Of a DNA stretch of 64,000 nucleotides, positions 24,271 to 32,761 are shown in pieces. Below the pieces are notes generated by a model. The model saw nothing but the letters and a program-made list of their open reading frames with translations, did no database searches and was not told where the DNA came from. The DNA comes from Dactylosporangium roseum (GTDB lineage: Bacteria; Actinomycetota; Actinomycetes; Mycobacteriales; Micromonosporaceae). Both the position numbers and the translations under genes were made by a program. Where the stretch lies: assembly GCF_025264685.1 (NCBI RefSeq), contig NZ_CP073721.1, positions 6,155,501-6,219,500 of the forward strand, read 5' to 3'. The number at the start of each line of letters is the position of its first letter. Position 1 is the first letter of the stretch.

Positions 24271-26142
24271 ATGACCTGTGTGAGGGCGCTCTACCGCAGC
24301 GTCGCGCTGACCGGCCTGGCCGTCGTCGTGCTGGTGCAGTTCGTCGCGTCGCTGGCACTGCTCGGGCCGGGCGTGCTCCTCGGCATGGTCTTCCTCATCC
24401 CGCCGCAGTTCGAGCTGGCCCGCCGGCTCACGAACCGCTGGCGTCGGCTCTTCGCGGACTGGACCGGCCGCGAGATCCCGGTCCCCTACCAGCCACCGCC
24501 GCCCCCACCGGAGCCGGACGAGGAGGGGCTCTACCGGCACGACTCGACGCTGTACAGGACACCGCGGTTCCCGGCCTTCTTCCGCAAGCTCGACTGGCTG
24601 GTGCAGGACCCGGCCACCAACCGGGACCTGGCCTGGCAGTTCTGGTTCCCGTTCGTGGCGGTCCTGCCGCTGGGACTCGTCGTCGTGCCGCTGCTGCGCC
24701 TCTGGGGTCCGATGTGGACGGTCGCGGTCACCCCGGTCGCCCTGGCCGCCCTGCCGTGGACGGTCGGCGCGGTCACCCGGTGGAGCGCGTGGCTGCTGAC
24801 GCCACGGACCCGGCCACCGGCGAGCAAGGCGATCGAGCGGGTGCTGCTGGCCTGGGCGCGCTGCGGCCTGCTCGTGGTGGGCGCCGCGACCCAGGTCGTG
24901 CTGTTCGCCTTCAGCATGGCCTGCTTCGGGCTCGGGTTCGGGCTGGGCATCATCTTCCTGATCCCGGTCGCCTTGTCGCACTTCCGCTGGCTGGCCAACC
25001 TGCGCCGGCAGTTCGCCGCGTGGAGCGGCGCGCGCATCCCCTCCCCCTACACGCCGGAGCTGCGTCCCGAGCTCCGGCCGGACGGGCTCTACCGGGTGCG
25101 GAACAACCTGTACAAGACGGAGGCCATGGCGGCGTTCAACGCCCGCTGGCAGTGGACGTGGAACGACGTCGCCTCGTGGCGCGACCTGGTCTGGCTCGGC
25201 GTCGACCCGGTCGTCACGGTGGCGACCGTCGGCCTGCCGGTGGCGGGCGGGATCTACGGCGGCTGGGGCCTGGTGTTCCCCTGGATCTGGACGGAGTTCT
25301 TCGGCGCCGAGTGGTCGGCGTGGTATGGCGCGGTGGCCGGCAATCGCACCCTCGGGCTGATCACCGGGGTCGTGCTGGTCGCCGTCTCGCTCGCCGGCAC
25401 GAATCCGCTGCTGCGGGTGCACTCGCGCTGGACCGCCGTTCTGCTGCGCCCGACGAAGGCCGCCGCCAAGGAGGCCGAGCTGCGGGAGCGGGTCGAGCGG
25501 CTCACCCAGACCCGCAACGACGCGCTCGACACCCAGGCCGCCGAGATCCGCCGCATCGAGCGGGACCTGCACGACGGCGCACAGGCCAGGCTGATCGCCG
25601 TCGGACTGACACTGGGCACGATCGAGCGGCTCATGGACACCGACCCCGACGCCGCCCGCAAGCTCGTCGCCCAGGCGAAGGAGACGTCGGCGACCGCGCT
25701 CACCGAGCTGCGTGACCTGGTGCGCGGCATTCACCCGCCGGTGCTGTCGGAGCGCGGCCTGCCCGACGCGGTCCGGGCCCTGGCACTCGACACCGCGGCC
25801 GAGGTCACCGTCGTCGGAGCGCTCGACGGCCGGCCGGCGGCACCGGTCGAGTCCGCCGCCTACTTCGCCGTCAGCGAGCTGCTGGCCAACGCCACCCGGC
25901 ACGGCGGCGCCGAGCGGATCGGCATCGACCTGCGCCACCGCGACGGCATCCTGCGGATCGCGGTCACCGACGACGGCCGTGGCGGCGCCGACCCGTCGCG
26001 CGGGACGGGCCTGCGCGGCGTCGAACGAAGATTGGGTACCTTCGACGGGACGCTCGCCATCCACAGTCCACCGGGCGGGCCGACCGTCGCGACGCTGGAG
26101 CTGCCGTGCGTGTTGTCCTCGCCGAAGACCTCTACCTCTTGA
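24271..26142 (+). CDS. Sensor histidine kinase with internally duplicated membrane sensor
   Basis: 623 aa. The membrane part contains two similar units: LLGMVFLIPPQFELARRL...FADWTGREIPVPYQ...GLYRHDSTLYRTPRF at about 33-110 and LGIIFLIPVALSHFRWL...FAAWSGARIPSPYT...GLYRVRNNLYKTEAM at about 228-290, each followed by membrane helices. The kinase core is HisKA_3: RRIERDLHDGAQARL with His434, ending in an HATPase domain (SELLANATRHGGAE, DDGRGGADPSRGTGLRGVERRL). GGGGAGG precedes the ATG. The regulator gene overlaps its 3' end by 37 bases. Confidence 0.9.
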   Translation: MTCVRALYRSVALTGLAVVVLVQFVASLALLGPGVLLGMVFLIPPQFELARRLTNRWRRLFADWTGREIPVPYQPPPPPPEPDEEGLYRHDSTLYRTPRFPAFFRKLDWLVQDPATNRDLAWQFWFPFVAVLPLGLVVVPLLRLWGPMWTVAVTPVALAALPWTVGAVTRWSAWLLTPRTRPPASKAIERVLLAWARCGLLVVGAATQVVLFAFSMACFGLGFGLGIIFLIPVALSHFRWLANLRRQFAAWSGARIPSPYTPELRPELRPDGLYRVRNNLYKTEAMAAFNARWQWTWNDVASWRDLVWLGVDPVVTVATVGLPVAGGIYGGWGLVFPWIWTEFFGAEWSAWYGAVAGNRTLGLITGVVLVAVSLAGTNPLLRVHSRWTAVLLRPTKAAAKEAELRERVERLTQTRNDALDTQAAEIRRIERDLHDGAQARLIAVGLTLGTIERLMDTDPDAARKLVAQAKETSATALTELRDLVRGIHPPVLSERGLPDAVRALALDTAAEVTVVGALDGRPAAPVESAAYFAVSELLANATRHGGAERIGIDLRHRDGILRIAVTDDGRGGADPSRGTGLRGVERRLGTFDGTLAIHSPPGGPTVATLELPCVLSSPKTSTS

Positions 26143-26744
26143 GGGACGGCCTGGTGCTGCTGCTGCGGAGCCACGGGTTCGAGATCGTCGCCGCCGTCGA
26201 CAACGGCCCGGCCCTCCTCGCGGCGCTGATCGAGCACCGGCCCGACGTCGCGGTGGTCGACGTGCGGCTCCCGCCGAGCCACACCGACGAGGGCCTCCAG
26301 GCGGCGCTGGCCGCCCGCCGTGAGGTGCCCGGCCTGCCGGTGCTGGTCCTGTCGCAGCACGTCGAGCAGTTGTACGCGCGGGAGCTGCTCGCCGACGGCA
26401 CCGGTGCCGTCGGCTACCTGCTCAAGGACCGCGTCTTCAACGCCGACCAGTTCATCGACGCGGTCCGCCGGGTCGCCGACGGTGGCACCGTGATGGACCC
26501 GTCGGTGATCGCCAAGCTCGTGTCCCGCCCGTCGGCCAGCACCGGCGACCTCACCCCGCGCGAGCGCGAGGTGCTGACCCTGATGGCCGAGGGCCGTTCC
26601 AACACGGCGATCGCGAAGCAGCTCCACCTCAGCGAAAGCGCCGTGGGCAAACACATCGCCAGCATCTTCGCCAAGTTCAACCTGCCCGTGTCGGACGACG
26701 ACAACCGCCGCGTCCTGGCGGTGCTGGCCCACCTGCAACGCTGA
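26106..26744 (+). CDS. Response regulator, NarL/LuxR family
   Basis: 212 aa. The start is GTG 26106 with GGAG 5 bases upstream, inside the end of the kinase gene. The receiver domain has acidic residues LAEDLYLLRDG and Asp52 in VAVVDVRLPP; T at the switch position is replaced by S (VLSQH). The helix-turn-helix is LTPREREVLTLMAEGRSNTAIAKQLHLSESAVGKHIASIFAKF. Cognate partner of the duplicated-sensor kinase; the divergent ABC exporter is the obvious candidate target. Confidence 0.92.
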   Translation: MRVVLAEDLYLLRDGLVLLLRSHGFEIVAAVDNGPALLAALIEHRPDVAVVDVRLPPSHTDEGLQAALAARREVPGLPVLVLSQHVEQLYARELLADGTGAVGYLLKDRVFNADQFIDAVRRVADGGTVMDPSVIAKLVSRPSASTGDLTPREREVLTLMAEGRSNTAIAKQLHLSESAVGKHIASIFAKFNLPVSDDDNRRVLAVLAHLQR

Positions 26745-26848
26745 CGAACGAAGGCACCAACGACCGCGGCCCCCGAAACCACCCCGGGCCGCCGGGCGCC
26801 GGCGAGACCCAGCCCGAACGGCCCGGCCCGAGCGGACCCGGCCGACAA

Positions 26849-27787
26849 CTAGCCGACGCCCTTGAACGCCACGAAGTCGGCGTAGTCGCGGATGTAGTCG
26901 TCCGCATCGTAATAGTGTGACGCGAACACCAGCAGTGTGGCGTCCGAGGAATAGTGGTACTGCGTCGCCCACGTCAACGGGGGAAGGTAGAGGCCCGTCG
27001 ACGGGTTGTCCAGCGCGAACTCCTGCCTCGACACGCCGTCGTCGGCCACCACGCTGCAGCGGCCCTTCACGCAGACCAAGAACTGGTGGCACTCCTTGTG
27101 CGCGTGCTGGCCGCGCACCTTCTCGCTCGGGACGTCCAGGATCACGAAGTACCGCCGGACCCTGAACGGGACGTCGCGCTCGAACTCGCCGACCGACAGG
27201 TCGCCGCGCAGGTCGCGCACGAAGTCGAGGCTGTGCAGCGTGACGCCCTGCACCTTGGTGCTGCTGATCCGCTCGCCCGGGCTGGTGACCGCGTCGTCCG
27301 TCACCGGCGGCGACACCGGGCCCGAGTCGACGTAGCCGGTGAGCCGGGCCGGGTTGCCGACCACGATCGCGTACGGCGGGACGGAGCGGGTGACGACCGC
27401 GCCGGCGCCGATCATCGCGGAACGGCCGATGGTGACACCCGGCAGGATCGTCGCGTTGGCGCCGATCGACGCGCCGGCCTCCACCGTCGTCCGCAGGAAC
27501 ACCGGCGGGTACTGCCTGCTGCGCGGCATCCGGTCGTTGGTGAACGTGACGTTGGGCCCGACGAACACGTCGTCCCCCAGCGTCACGCCGTCCCACAGTT
27601 GCACGCCGCACTTGACGGTCACCCGGTCGCCGAGGGTGACGTCGTTCTCGACGAAGACCCCGTCGCAGATGTTGCAGTCGGCGCCGATCTTCGCACCCGG
27701 AAGCACGTGGGCGAAGGCCCAGACGCGGGTGCCGGCGCCGACGTCGGCGCTCTCGCAGAGGGCGTTGGGATGTACGAAACGGGACAT
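26849..27787 (-). CDS. Bifunctional sugar acetyltransferase / dTDP-hexulose 3,4-ketoisomerase (WxcM-like)
   Basis: 312 aa with two enzymes fused. Residues 1-155 are a left-handed beta-helix acyltransferase (hexapeptide repeats such as VGAGTRVWAFAHVLPGAKIGADC, IGANATILPGVTIG, ending VVGNPARLTGYV). Residues about 175-312 are a cupin of the FdtA/QdtA ketoisomerase type (RVRRYFVILDVPSEKVRGQHAHKECHQFLVCVKG). The isomerase moves the keto group of dTDP-4-keto-6-deoxyglucose to C3, the aminotransferase next door would aminate it, and the transferase would acetylate the amine. Three bases separate it from the GT2 gene. Confidence 0.88.
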   Translation of the reverse strand: MSRFVHPNALCESADVGAGTRVWAFAHVLPGAKIGADCNICDGVFVENDVTLGDRVTVKCGVQLWDGVTLGDDVFVGPNVTFTNDRMPRSRQYPPVFLRTTVEAGASIGANATILPGVTIGRSAMIGAGAVVTRSVPPYAIVVGNPARLTGYVDSGPVSPPVTDDAVTSPGERISSTKVQGVTLHSLDFVRDLRGDLSVGEFERDVPFRVRRYFVILDVPSEKVRGQHAHKECHQFLVCVKGRCSVVADDGVSRQEFALDNPSTGLYLPPLTWATQYHYSSDATLLVFASHYYDADDYIRDYADFVAFKGVG

Positions 27788-27790
27788 GGA

Positions 27791-28735
27791 TCAGCCGTCC
27801 TCTCGCCGAGGGCTGTAGGAGAGCGAGCGCATGGCGACCGCGAGCGGGCGGCGCTTGGTGTTCTCGTAGCCGCGCCAGGCGTACGAGCCGACCACCCCGA
27901 GGCCGAGAGCGTTGATCCCGCCGAAGAAGAGCACCACGAGGATCGTCGCGGCGTAGCCGGGCACGTCGAACAGGCCGGCGAGCCGCGCGGTGAGGACCAC
28001 GAGACCGAAGACGACCGACACCGCCAGCCCGACCGCGCCGAACGCCATCAAGACCCGGACCGGCAGGTCGGTGAACGAGAAGACGCTGTCGAGGAAGTAG
28101 GTGACCTTCTTCCTGAGGGTCCAGCCGGAGGAGCCGTGCGCGCGGGGGCGGCGCGTGTAGGCCACCTGCTTACGCCGGAACCCCAGCCAGTACAGGAGCG
28201 CGACCAGCGAGGTGTTGGCCTCCTCGCAGGCGAGCAGGGTGTCGCGGAACGCCGTGTTGCAGCCGAAGATGTCGACCCCGCCGCGGGGCATGCCGGGCAT
28301 GACGAACCGGCGGTACGCGCCCCAGAACAGGTTCGCGGACAGCCGGCTGCCCAGCGGGTCGGCGCGCCCCTCGCGGGTGCCGACCACCACGTCGTACTCC
28401 CCCTGCTCCAGCGTACGGAAGAACTCCAGCGCGAGGTCCGGCGGTTCCTGCAGGTCCGCGGCCATGACCGCGAAGTACGGCCCGGCCGCCCGCTCCAGCC
28501 CGACCCGGATCGCGGCGAACGACCCGAAGTTGCGCGACAGCAGGACGAGCCGCGCGGCGAAGCGCCGCCCGGGCAGCAGCACGGCGAGCAGGTCCGCGGA
28601 CTTGTCCGGGCTGCCGTCGACGACGAACACCGCCTCGAGCCGGCCGCCGAGGTCGGTGTTCATGCGGTCGACGGTGGCGAGCAGGTCGTGGATCGAGTCC
28701 TCGTTGCGATACACCGGGACGATCAGCGAGTACAT
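27791..28735 (-). CDS. Family 2 glycosyltransferase, polyprenyl-phosphate type (DPMS/GtrB-like)
   Basis: 314 aa. The GT-A domain spans about 1-230 (SLIVPVYRNEDSIHDLL, VVDGSPDKSAD, VMAADLQEPP, where the DxD-like position reads A-A-D). Two C-terminal membrane helices follow (VLMAFGAVGLAVSVVFGLVVL and ATILVVLFFGGINALGLGVVG). Enzymes of this layout move a sugar from a nucleotide to undecaprenyl or decaprenyl phosphate. With GtrA at 32253 it fits a GtrAB-like lipid-sugar and flippase pair. It starts 4 bases after the aminotransferase stop. Confidence 0.88.
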   Translation of the reverse strand: MYSLIVPVYRNEDSIHDLLATVDRMNTDLGGRLEAVFVVDGSPDKSADLLAVLLPGRRFAARLVLLSRNFGSFAAIRVGLERAAGPYFAVMAADLQEPPDLALEFFRTLEQGEYDVVVGTREGRADPLGSRLSANLFWGAYRRFVMPGMPRGGVDIFGCNTAFRDTLLACEEANTSLVALLYWLGFRRKQVAYTRRPRAHGSSGWTLRKKVTYFLDSVFSFTDLPVRVLMAFGAVGLAVSVVFGLVVLTARLAGLFDVPGYAATILVVLFFGGINALGLGVVGSYAWRGYENTKRRPLAVAMRSLSYSPRREDG

Positions 28736-28739
28736 CCGC

Positions 28740-29840
28740 TCACACCTCCCACCGGTCGACCGCGGTCGCGACCAGGTCGGCGTCGGCGTCGGACATCTCG
28801 GGGTAGCAGGGCAGCGACAGCGTCTCGGCGCACAACTGCTCGGTGACCGGCAGCGACACGTCCGCGAAACGATCGCCGAACCCGGGTTGCCGGTGGTCCG
28901 GGATCGGGTAGTGCGTCTCGCTGGGCACGCCGTGGGCGCGCAGGTGGGCGGCGAGCCCGTCGCGGTCCGCGGTGCGCACGACGAAGAGGTGCGCCACGTG
29001 CCAGGGCGCCTCGATCACCGGCAGGGCGACCTTCGGATGCGTGATGGAGGTGGTGTACCGCCGGGCGAGCGCGACCCGCCGCGCGTTCCACGCGTCGAGG
29101 TGCGGCAGCTTGACCCTCAGCACCGCGGCCTGGATCTCGTCGAGCCGGCTGTTGCGCCCGGGCCCGGTGGCCATGCGGTACTTGCGGTCCCAGCCGTACT
29201 GCCGCAGGCGCGTGACCCGCTCGGCGACGGCCGGGTCGGCGGTGACGACGACGCCGGCGTCGCCGAGCGCGCCGAGGTTCTTCGTCGGGTAGAAGCTGAA
29301 CGCCGCGGCGGCACCGAACGAGCCGGCCCGGCGGCCGTCACGTGCCGCGCCGTGGGCCTGCGCGCAGTCCTCGACGATCTTGACGCCGTGGCGGGCGGCG
29401 ACGGCCGACAGTGCCGCCATGTCGGCGAGCCGGCCGTAGAGGTGGGTGACGATCACGGCGCCGACGCCGCCGGACAGCGCGCGGTCCAGCGCGACCGGGT
29501 CGAGCAGCCACGTCTCCGGCGACACGTCGACGTACACCGGGATCGCGCCCAGCGCTCGCACCGCCGCGGTGCCGTAACCGCCGGCGTTGGCCACCAGCGC
29601 GACCCGGTCGCCACGGCCGATGCCCACGCCCGCGAGGGCGAGCTCCAGCGCGTCGGTGCCGTTGCCGACGCCGATCGCGTGCGGCACGCCGCAGTGGGCC
29701 GCGAACGCCTCTTCGAAGGCGGCGACTTCACGGCCGAGCACGTACCAGCCGCTGTCGAGGACACGCGTCACCGCGGCCGACAGTTCGCCGGCCAGGCTCG
29801 CGTTGTGCGCGGTGAGGTCGTTCATCGCGCGCAGGGGCAT
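28740..29840 (-). CDS. DegT/DnrJ/EryC1/StrS-family sugar aminotransferase (FdtB/QdtB-like)
   Basis: 366 aa, PLP fold type I. The internal aldimine Lys187 is in FSFYPTKNLGALGDAG. Other family marks are VGNGTDALELAL, VTHLYGRLADM, VEDCAQAHGA and the C-terminal HYPIPDHRQPGF. With the ketoisomerase/acetyltransferase it would make a dTDP-3-amino-3,6-dideoxyhexose. ATG 29840 has AAGGCGAG upstream; ATG 29825 is a second choice. First gene of the tight downstream trio and 12 bases behind the large membrane protein gene, so all four share one transcript. Confidence 0.9.
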   Translation of the reverse strand: MPLRAMNDLTAHNASLAGELSAAVTRVLDSGWYVLGREVAAFEEAFAAHCGVPHAIGVGNGTDALELALAGVGIGRGDRVALVANAGGYGTAAVRALGAIPVYVDVSPETWLLDPVALDRALSGGVGAVIVTHLYGRLADMAALSAVAARHGVKIVEDCAQAHGAARDGRRAGSFGAAAAFSFYPTKNLGALGDAGVVVTADPAVAERVTRLRQYGWDRKYRMATGPGRNSRLDEIQAAVLRVKLPHLDAWNARRVALARRYTTSITHPKVALPVIEAPWHVAHLFVVRTADRDGLAAHLRAHGVPSETHYPIPDHRQPGFGDRFADVSLPVTEQLCAETLSLPCYPEMSDADADLVATAVDRWEV

Positions 29841-29852
29841 GGGACTCGCCTT

Positions 29853-32252
29853 TCAACGGGGAAGTTCGTAGACCGTGCAGCGTCCGGAGGTGTACCGCGG
29901 GACCGCGAAGCCGGCCAGGTCCGCCGAGCCCGGCACCGAGGCGTCGGCGACCAGCCAGCGCACGCCGTAGCGGTCGCGCAGCAACCCGACCGTCTCCGGG
30001 GACGGGTTCGTGAACGCGGCGTCGTTCTCGGCGAGGCGCCGCCGGTCCCAGAACCCGGCGAACCAGGGCGGGACGTTGTCCTCGGCGGCCCGCAGGTACG
30101 TGGAGTTGGTGAAGCCCCACCCTTCGACGAGCACACGGCGCTGGCTGGCGGCGGAGAGCCCGAAGCGGCGGTTGTCGCACGGGTCGCCGGGCCGGCGCAC
30201 GCCGAAGCAGTGGGCGTTGGTGGCCAGCAGGTCGTCCGGGCCGGCGTGGTCCCGCAGCCAGCGGCCGGCCTCGTACGTGTCGCGGTCGACGGCCGACGCG
30301 CGGCCGTCCGGTCCGAGCTGCTTCGCCGGGTCCACGGCGTGCCACGTGCCGGAGCCGTACGTGCCGACGACGTCGCCGGCGACCGAGCGGACACCGTCGC
30401 CGGCGGAGGCGAGGCCGGACCCGGCACACCAGCAGACGAGCAGGGCGACGGCCCCGCTCCGCAGCCACCCCAGCCGCCGCGCGGCGAAGAGGGCCGCCGC
30501 GGTCACCGCGGCCCCGGCGGCGAGCGTGAGGTAGGGCCGGGCCAGTTCCCAGCCGAGGTTCCCGGCGGGCAGCGCCGGCCCGTCGGCGAGCCGCACCAGC
30601 CACACCGCGCCGGCACCGGCGGCGACCGCCGCGCCGAGGGACCAGGCACGGCCGGCGCGCACCGGGCCGCGGCCCAGCGCGACGCAGAGGCCGACGACCG
30701 AGACGATCGCGAGGTACGGCCGGCCCGACACGATGAGGTAGCCTTGGGAGCCGCCCGGGTGGCCGAAGACCAGGACGCCGGCCAGGCCGACCAGCCCGAC
30801 GCAGAGCAGCAGCAGGACCGCCGGGTCGAGCAGGCGCCGGCGCGCCGCCAGCGTGCCGCCCCACATCAGCAGCCAGCTCAGCACGGTGAGCCCGGCGATC
30901 AGGGCGAGCCGCCCGAACGGGGCGCCGGGGCCGGTGTACCCGGTCGTCACGGCCGCCATGCTCTCGTACGTCGACATGATCGCCAGCGGTTCGACGACCA
31001 GCCCCTGGCCGCCGCCGCCGTAGAGCACGAGCTGCGATCCGGCGGTGAACAGGACGACCAGGCCGGCGAGGACGAGCATCGGCCGGCACAGCCCGCGCCG
31101 GGTCAGCACCAGCACGGCCACGGCGGCCAGGAGCGCGCCGGTCAGCATCGGCAGGTACGGCGACTTCGCCCCGGACACCCCGGCGAGCAGCAGGCACACC
31201 AGCACCCACCGGCCGGCGCCGCCCCGCGGGCCGGGACCGTCCGGTGCCGGTTCCAGGATGTCGACCAGCACCAGCATCAGCGCCGCGAACAGCAGCGCGC
31301 CGAACGTCTGGGTGGGGCTGGTCCAGGCGGTCAGCCGGAATATCGAGCCGTCCTCGACGGGGCCGAAGCCGAACCACGCGTCGGAGAGCCGCCAGCCGTA
31401 CGGGTTGGGCGCGAGCACGAGCAACGCGGCGCCGACGGCGGCGGGTCCGGTCCACCAGCGGCCGGTGAGCCGGACGGCGAGCACGGCGACGAGCACGAGG
31501 AACGCGACGACCATCGGCAACGGCGAGAGGCGCACCAGCAGCGTCAGCGGGTCGATGCCGGTCACCCAGCTCGTCGCGGCCATCTCCGGGTAGACGAACC
31601 AGTGGTACACCAGGCGTTCGCCGGACACCCACGGCGCCTGCATCGGCATGTGGTGCCGCGCCTCGCCGATCAGCGCCCAGTGGAACGGCGTGTCGGCGTC
31701 GGTCGACGCGCTGACCGGCCAGCCGAGGCCGTGCCCGCGGAAGTGCCGGACGCTGCGGAAGACGAAGACGGCCAGCACGGCGACCAGGGACCAGGACCAC
31801 GCCGCCGGTGTGCGCCGGCCGGGCACGCTCCGCCAGTACCGCCGGAAGCGCGGGACCGCGAGTGCGACCGTGACCATGCCGATCGGCCAGGCCAGGACGA
31901 GCAGCGGCGCGCCGGCCCAGCGGGCGCCGACGTAGCCGAGCACCTCGACCGTGTAGCCGAGTGCGGCGCCGGCGGCGGCGTCCGCGACGAGCCGGTCCGA
32001 GCGGCCGCGCAGGACGCGCCACAGCAGGGTGCCGGGCAGGACCACGCCGAGGCCGAGGTACGCGACGAACCGCACCGTCGTCGGCAGCGGCACGTTGTAG
32101 TAGCGGAGGACAGCCGCGGTCGCCACGGCGAAGGCGACCGCCGGGAGCCAGGCACTCAGTTGCGACAGAAGGCCGGATACCCGGACAAATCGCCCCGACT
32201 TCGGTAGACTCGCCGCTCGGCCCGTCAGCCGCCGCGAGAGGGAGCCGTCCAC
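29853..32252 (-). CDS. Large polytopic membrane protein, probable GT-C glycosyltransferase-like
   Basis: About 800 aa with roughly 13-14 membrane segments over the first 620 residues, then a soluble C-terminal region (VGTYGSGTWHAVDPAKQLG... YGVRWLVADASVPG). That is the plan of lipid-sugar-dependent transferases or polysaccharide ligases, but no diagnostic acidic motif is secure. An extracytoplasmic loop reads STDADTPFHWALIGEARHH. The start is uncertain: GTG 32252 directly abuts the divergent GtrA GTG, GTG 32126 would cut into the first helix, and neither has a ribosome-binding site. It heads the glycan operon. Confidence 0.7.
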   Translation of the reverse strand: MDGSLSRRLTGRAASLPKSGRFVRVSGLLSQLSAWLPAVAFAVATAAVLRYYNVPLPTTVRFVAYLGLGVVLPGTLLWRVLRGRSDRLVADAAAGAALGYTVEVLGYVGARWAGAPLLVLAWPIGMVTVALAVPRFRRYWRSVPGRRTPAAWSWSLVAVLAVFVFRSVRHFRGHGLGWPVSASTDADTPFHWALIGEARHHMPMQAPWVSGERLVYHWFVYPEMAATSWVTGIDPLTLLVRLSPLPMVVAFLVLVAVLAVRLTGRWWTGPAAVGAALLVLAPNPYGWRLSDAWFGFGPVEDGSIFRLTAWTSPTQTFGALLFAALMLVLVDILEPAPDGPGPRGGAGRWVLVCLLLAGVSGAKSPYLPMLTGALLAAVAVLVLTRRGLCRPMLVLAGLVVLFTAGSQLVLYGGGGQGLVVEPLAIMSTYESMAAVTTGYTGPGAPFGRLALIAGLTVLSWLLMWGGTLAARRRLLDPAVLLLLCVGLVGLAGVLVFGHPGGSQGYLIVSGRPYLAIVSVVGLCVALGRGPVRAGRAWSLGAAVAAGAGAVWLVRLADGPALPAGNLGWELARPYLTLAAGAAVTAAALFAARRLGWLRSGAVALLVCWCAGSGLASAGDGVRSVAGDVVGTYGSGTWHAVDPAKQLGPDGRASAVDRDTYEAGRWLRDHAGPDDLLATNAHCFGVRRPGDPCDNRRFGLSAASQRRVLVEGWGFTNSTYLRAAEDNVPPWFAGFWDRRRLAENDAAFTNPSPETVGLLRDRYGVRWLVADASVPGSADLAGFAVPRYTSGRCTVYELPR
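32205..32210 (+). promoter_or_regulatory. -10 element TAGACT for the GtrA gene
   Basis: TAGACT lies 42 bases before GTG 32253, which leaves space for the GGGAG ribosome-binding site. No clear -35 was found. Confidence 0.35.
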
Positions 32253-32684
32253 GTGACCAGCACGCGTCGAGCGGTCCCGGGTGTCGTCCGGCGCGTGCTG
32301 CGTGACCAGCGCGTCCGGTACCTGCTGACCGGCGGTGTCGCCGCGGGCGTGTTCTACGGCATCTTCCTGACCCTGTGGCTGACGGCCGGCGACCGGGTGC
32401 CGTACGTGGCACTGGTGCTGATCGCCAACACGGCGTGCGCGTTCGTCACGTTCCGCATGTACCGCGACGGGGTGTTCCGCAGCGACGCCGCGATCGTCCC
32501 CGGCTTCCTGCGCTTCTACGCGCTGGGGCTGGTGAGTCTGGTGGGGTCGGCCACGATCGTCCCGCTGCTGGTCGAGTGGCTCGGGGTGCCGGTCGCGGTC
32601 GCGCCGGTCCTCTACATCGCGATGCAACCGCTGCTCTTCTACCCCGTCAACAAGTTCTGGGTCTTCCGGGCGCGCCGGCGCTAG
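32253..32684 (+). CDS. GtrA-family membrane protein (putative lipid-linked sugar flippase)
   Basis: 143 aa, four membrane helices: YLLTGGVAAGVFYGIFLTLWL, YVALVLIANTACAFVTFRMY, FLRFYALGLVSLVGSATIVPLLV and LYIAMQPLLFYPVNKFWVF. The last helix motif NKFWVF is a GtrA signature. Such proteins work with a GtrB-type GT2, here at 27791, to flip undecaprenyl-phosphate sugar. GGGAG sits 7 bases before GTG 32253. It is divergent from the glycan operon but functionally linked to it. Confidence 0.85.
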   Translation: MTSTRRAVPGVVRRVLRDQRVRYLLTGGVAAGVFYGIFLTLWLTAGDRVPYVALVLIANTACAFVTFRMYRDGVFRSDAAIVPGFLRFYALGLVSLVGSATIVPLLVEWLGVPVAVAPVLYIAMQPLLFYPVNKFWVFRARRR

Positions 32685-32761
32685 GTCCGTCACGGCTGGT
32701 CCAACGACGGCTCCCGCGGCCGGTTACTGCGGCGGGCCGGACGCCACCCCGCGCGGATGCC

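Noticed and set aside
28212-32207. 1331-residue open frame on the plus strand across the glycan locus
   Set aside because: It is antisense to four recognisable genes, is Arg/Gln/His/Gly-rich without domains, and arises from the high GC content keeping the opposite frame open.
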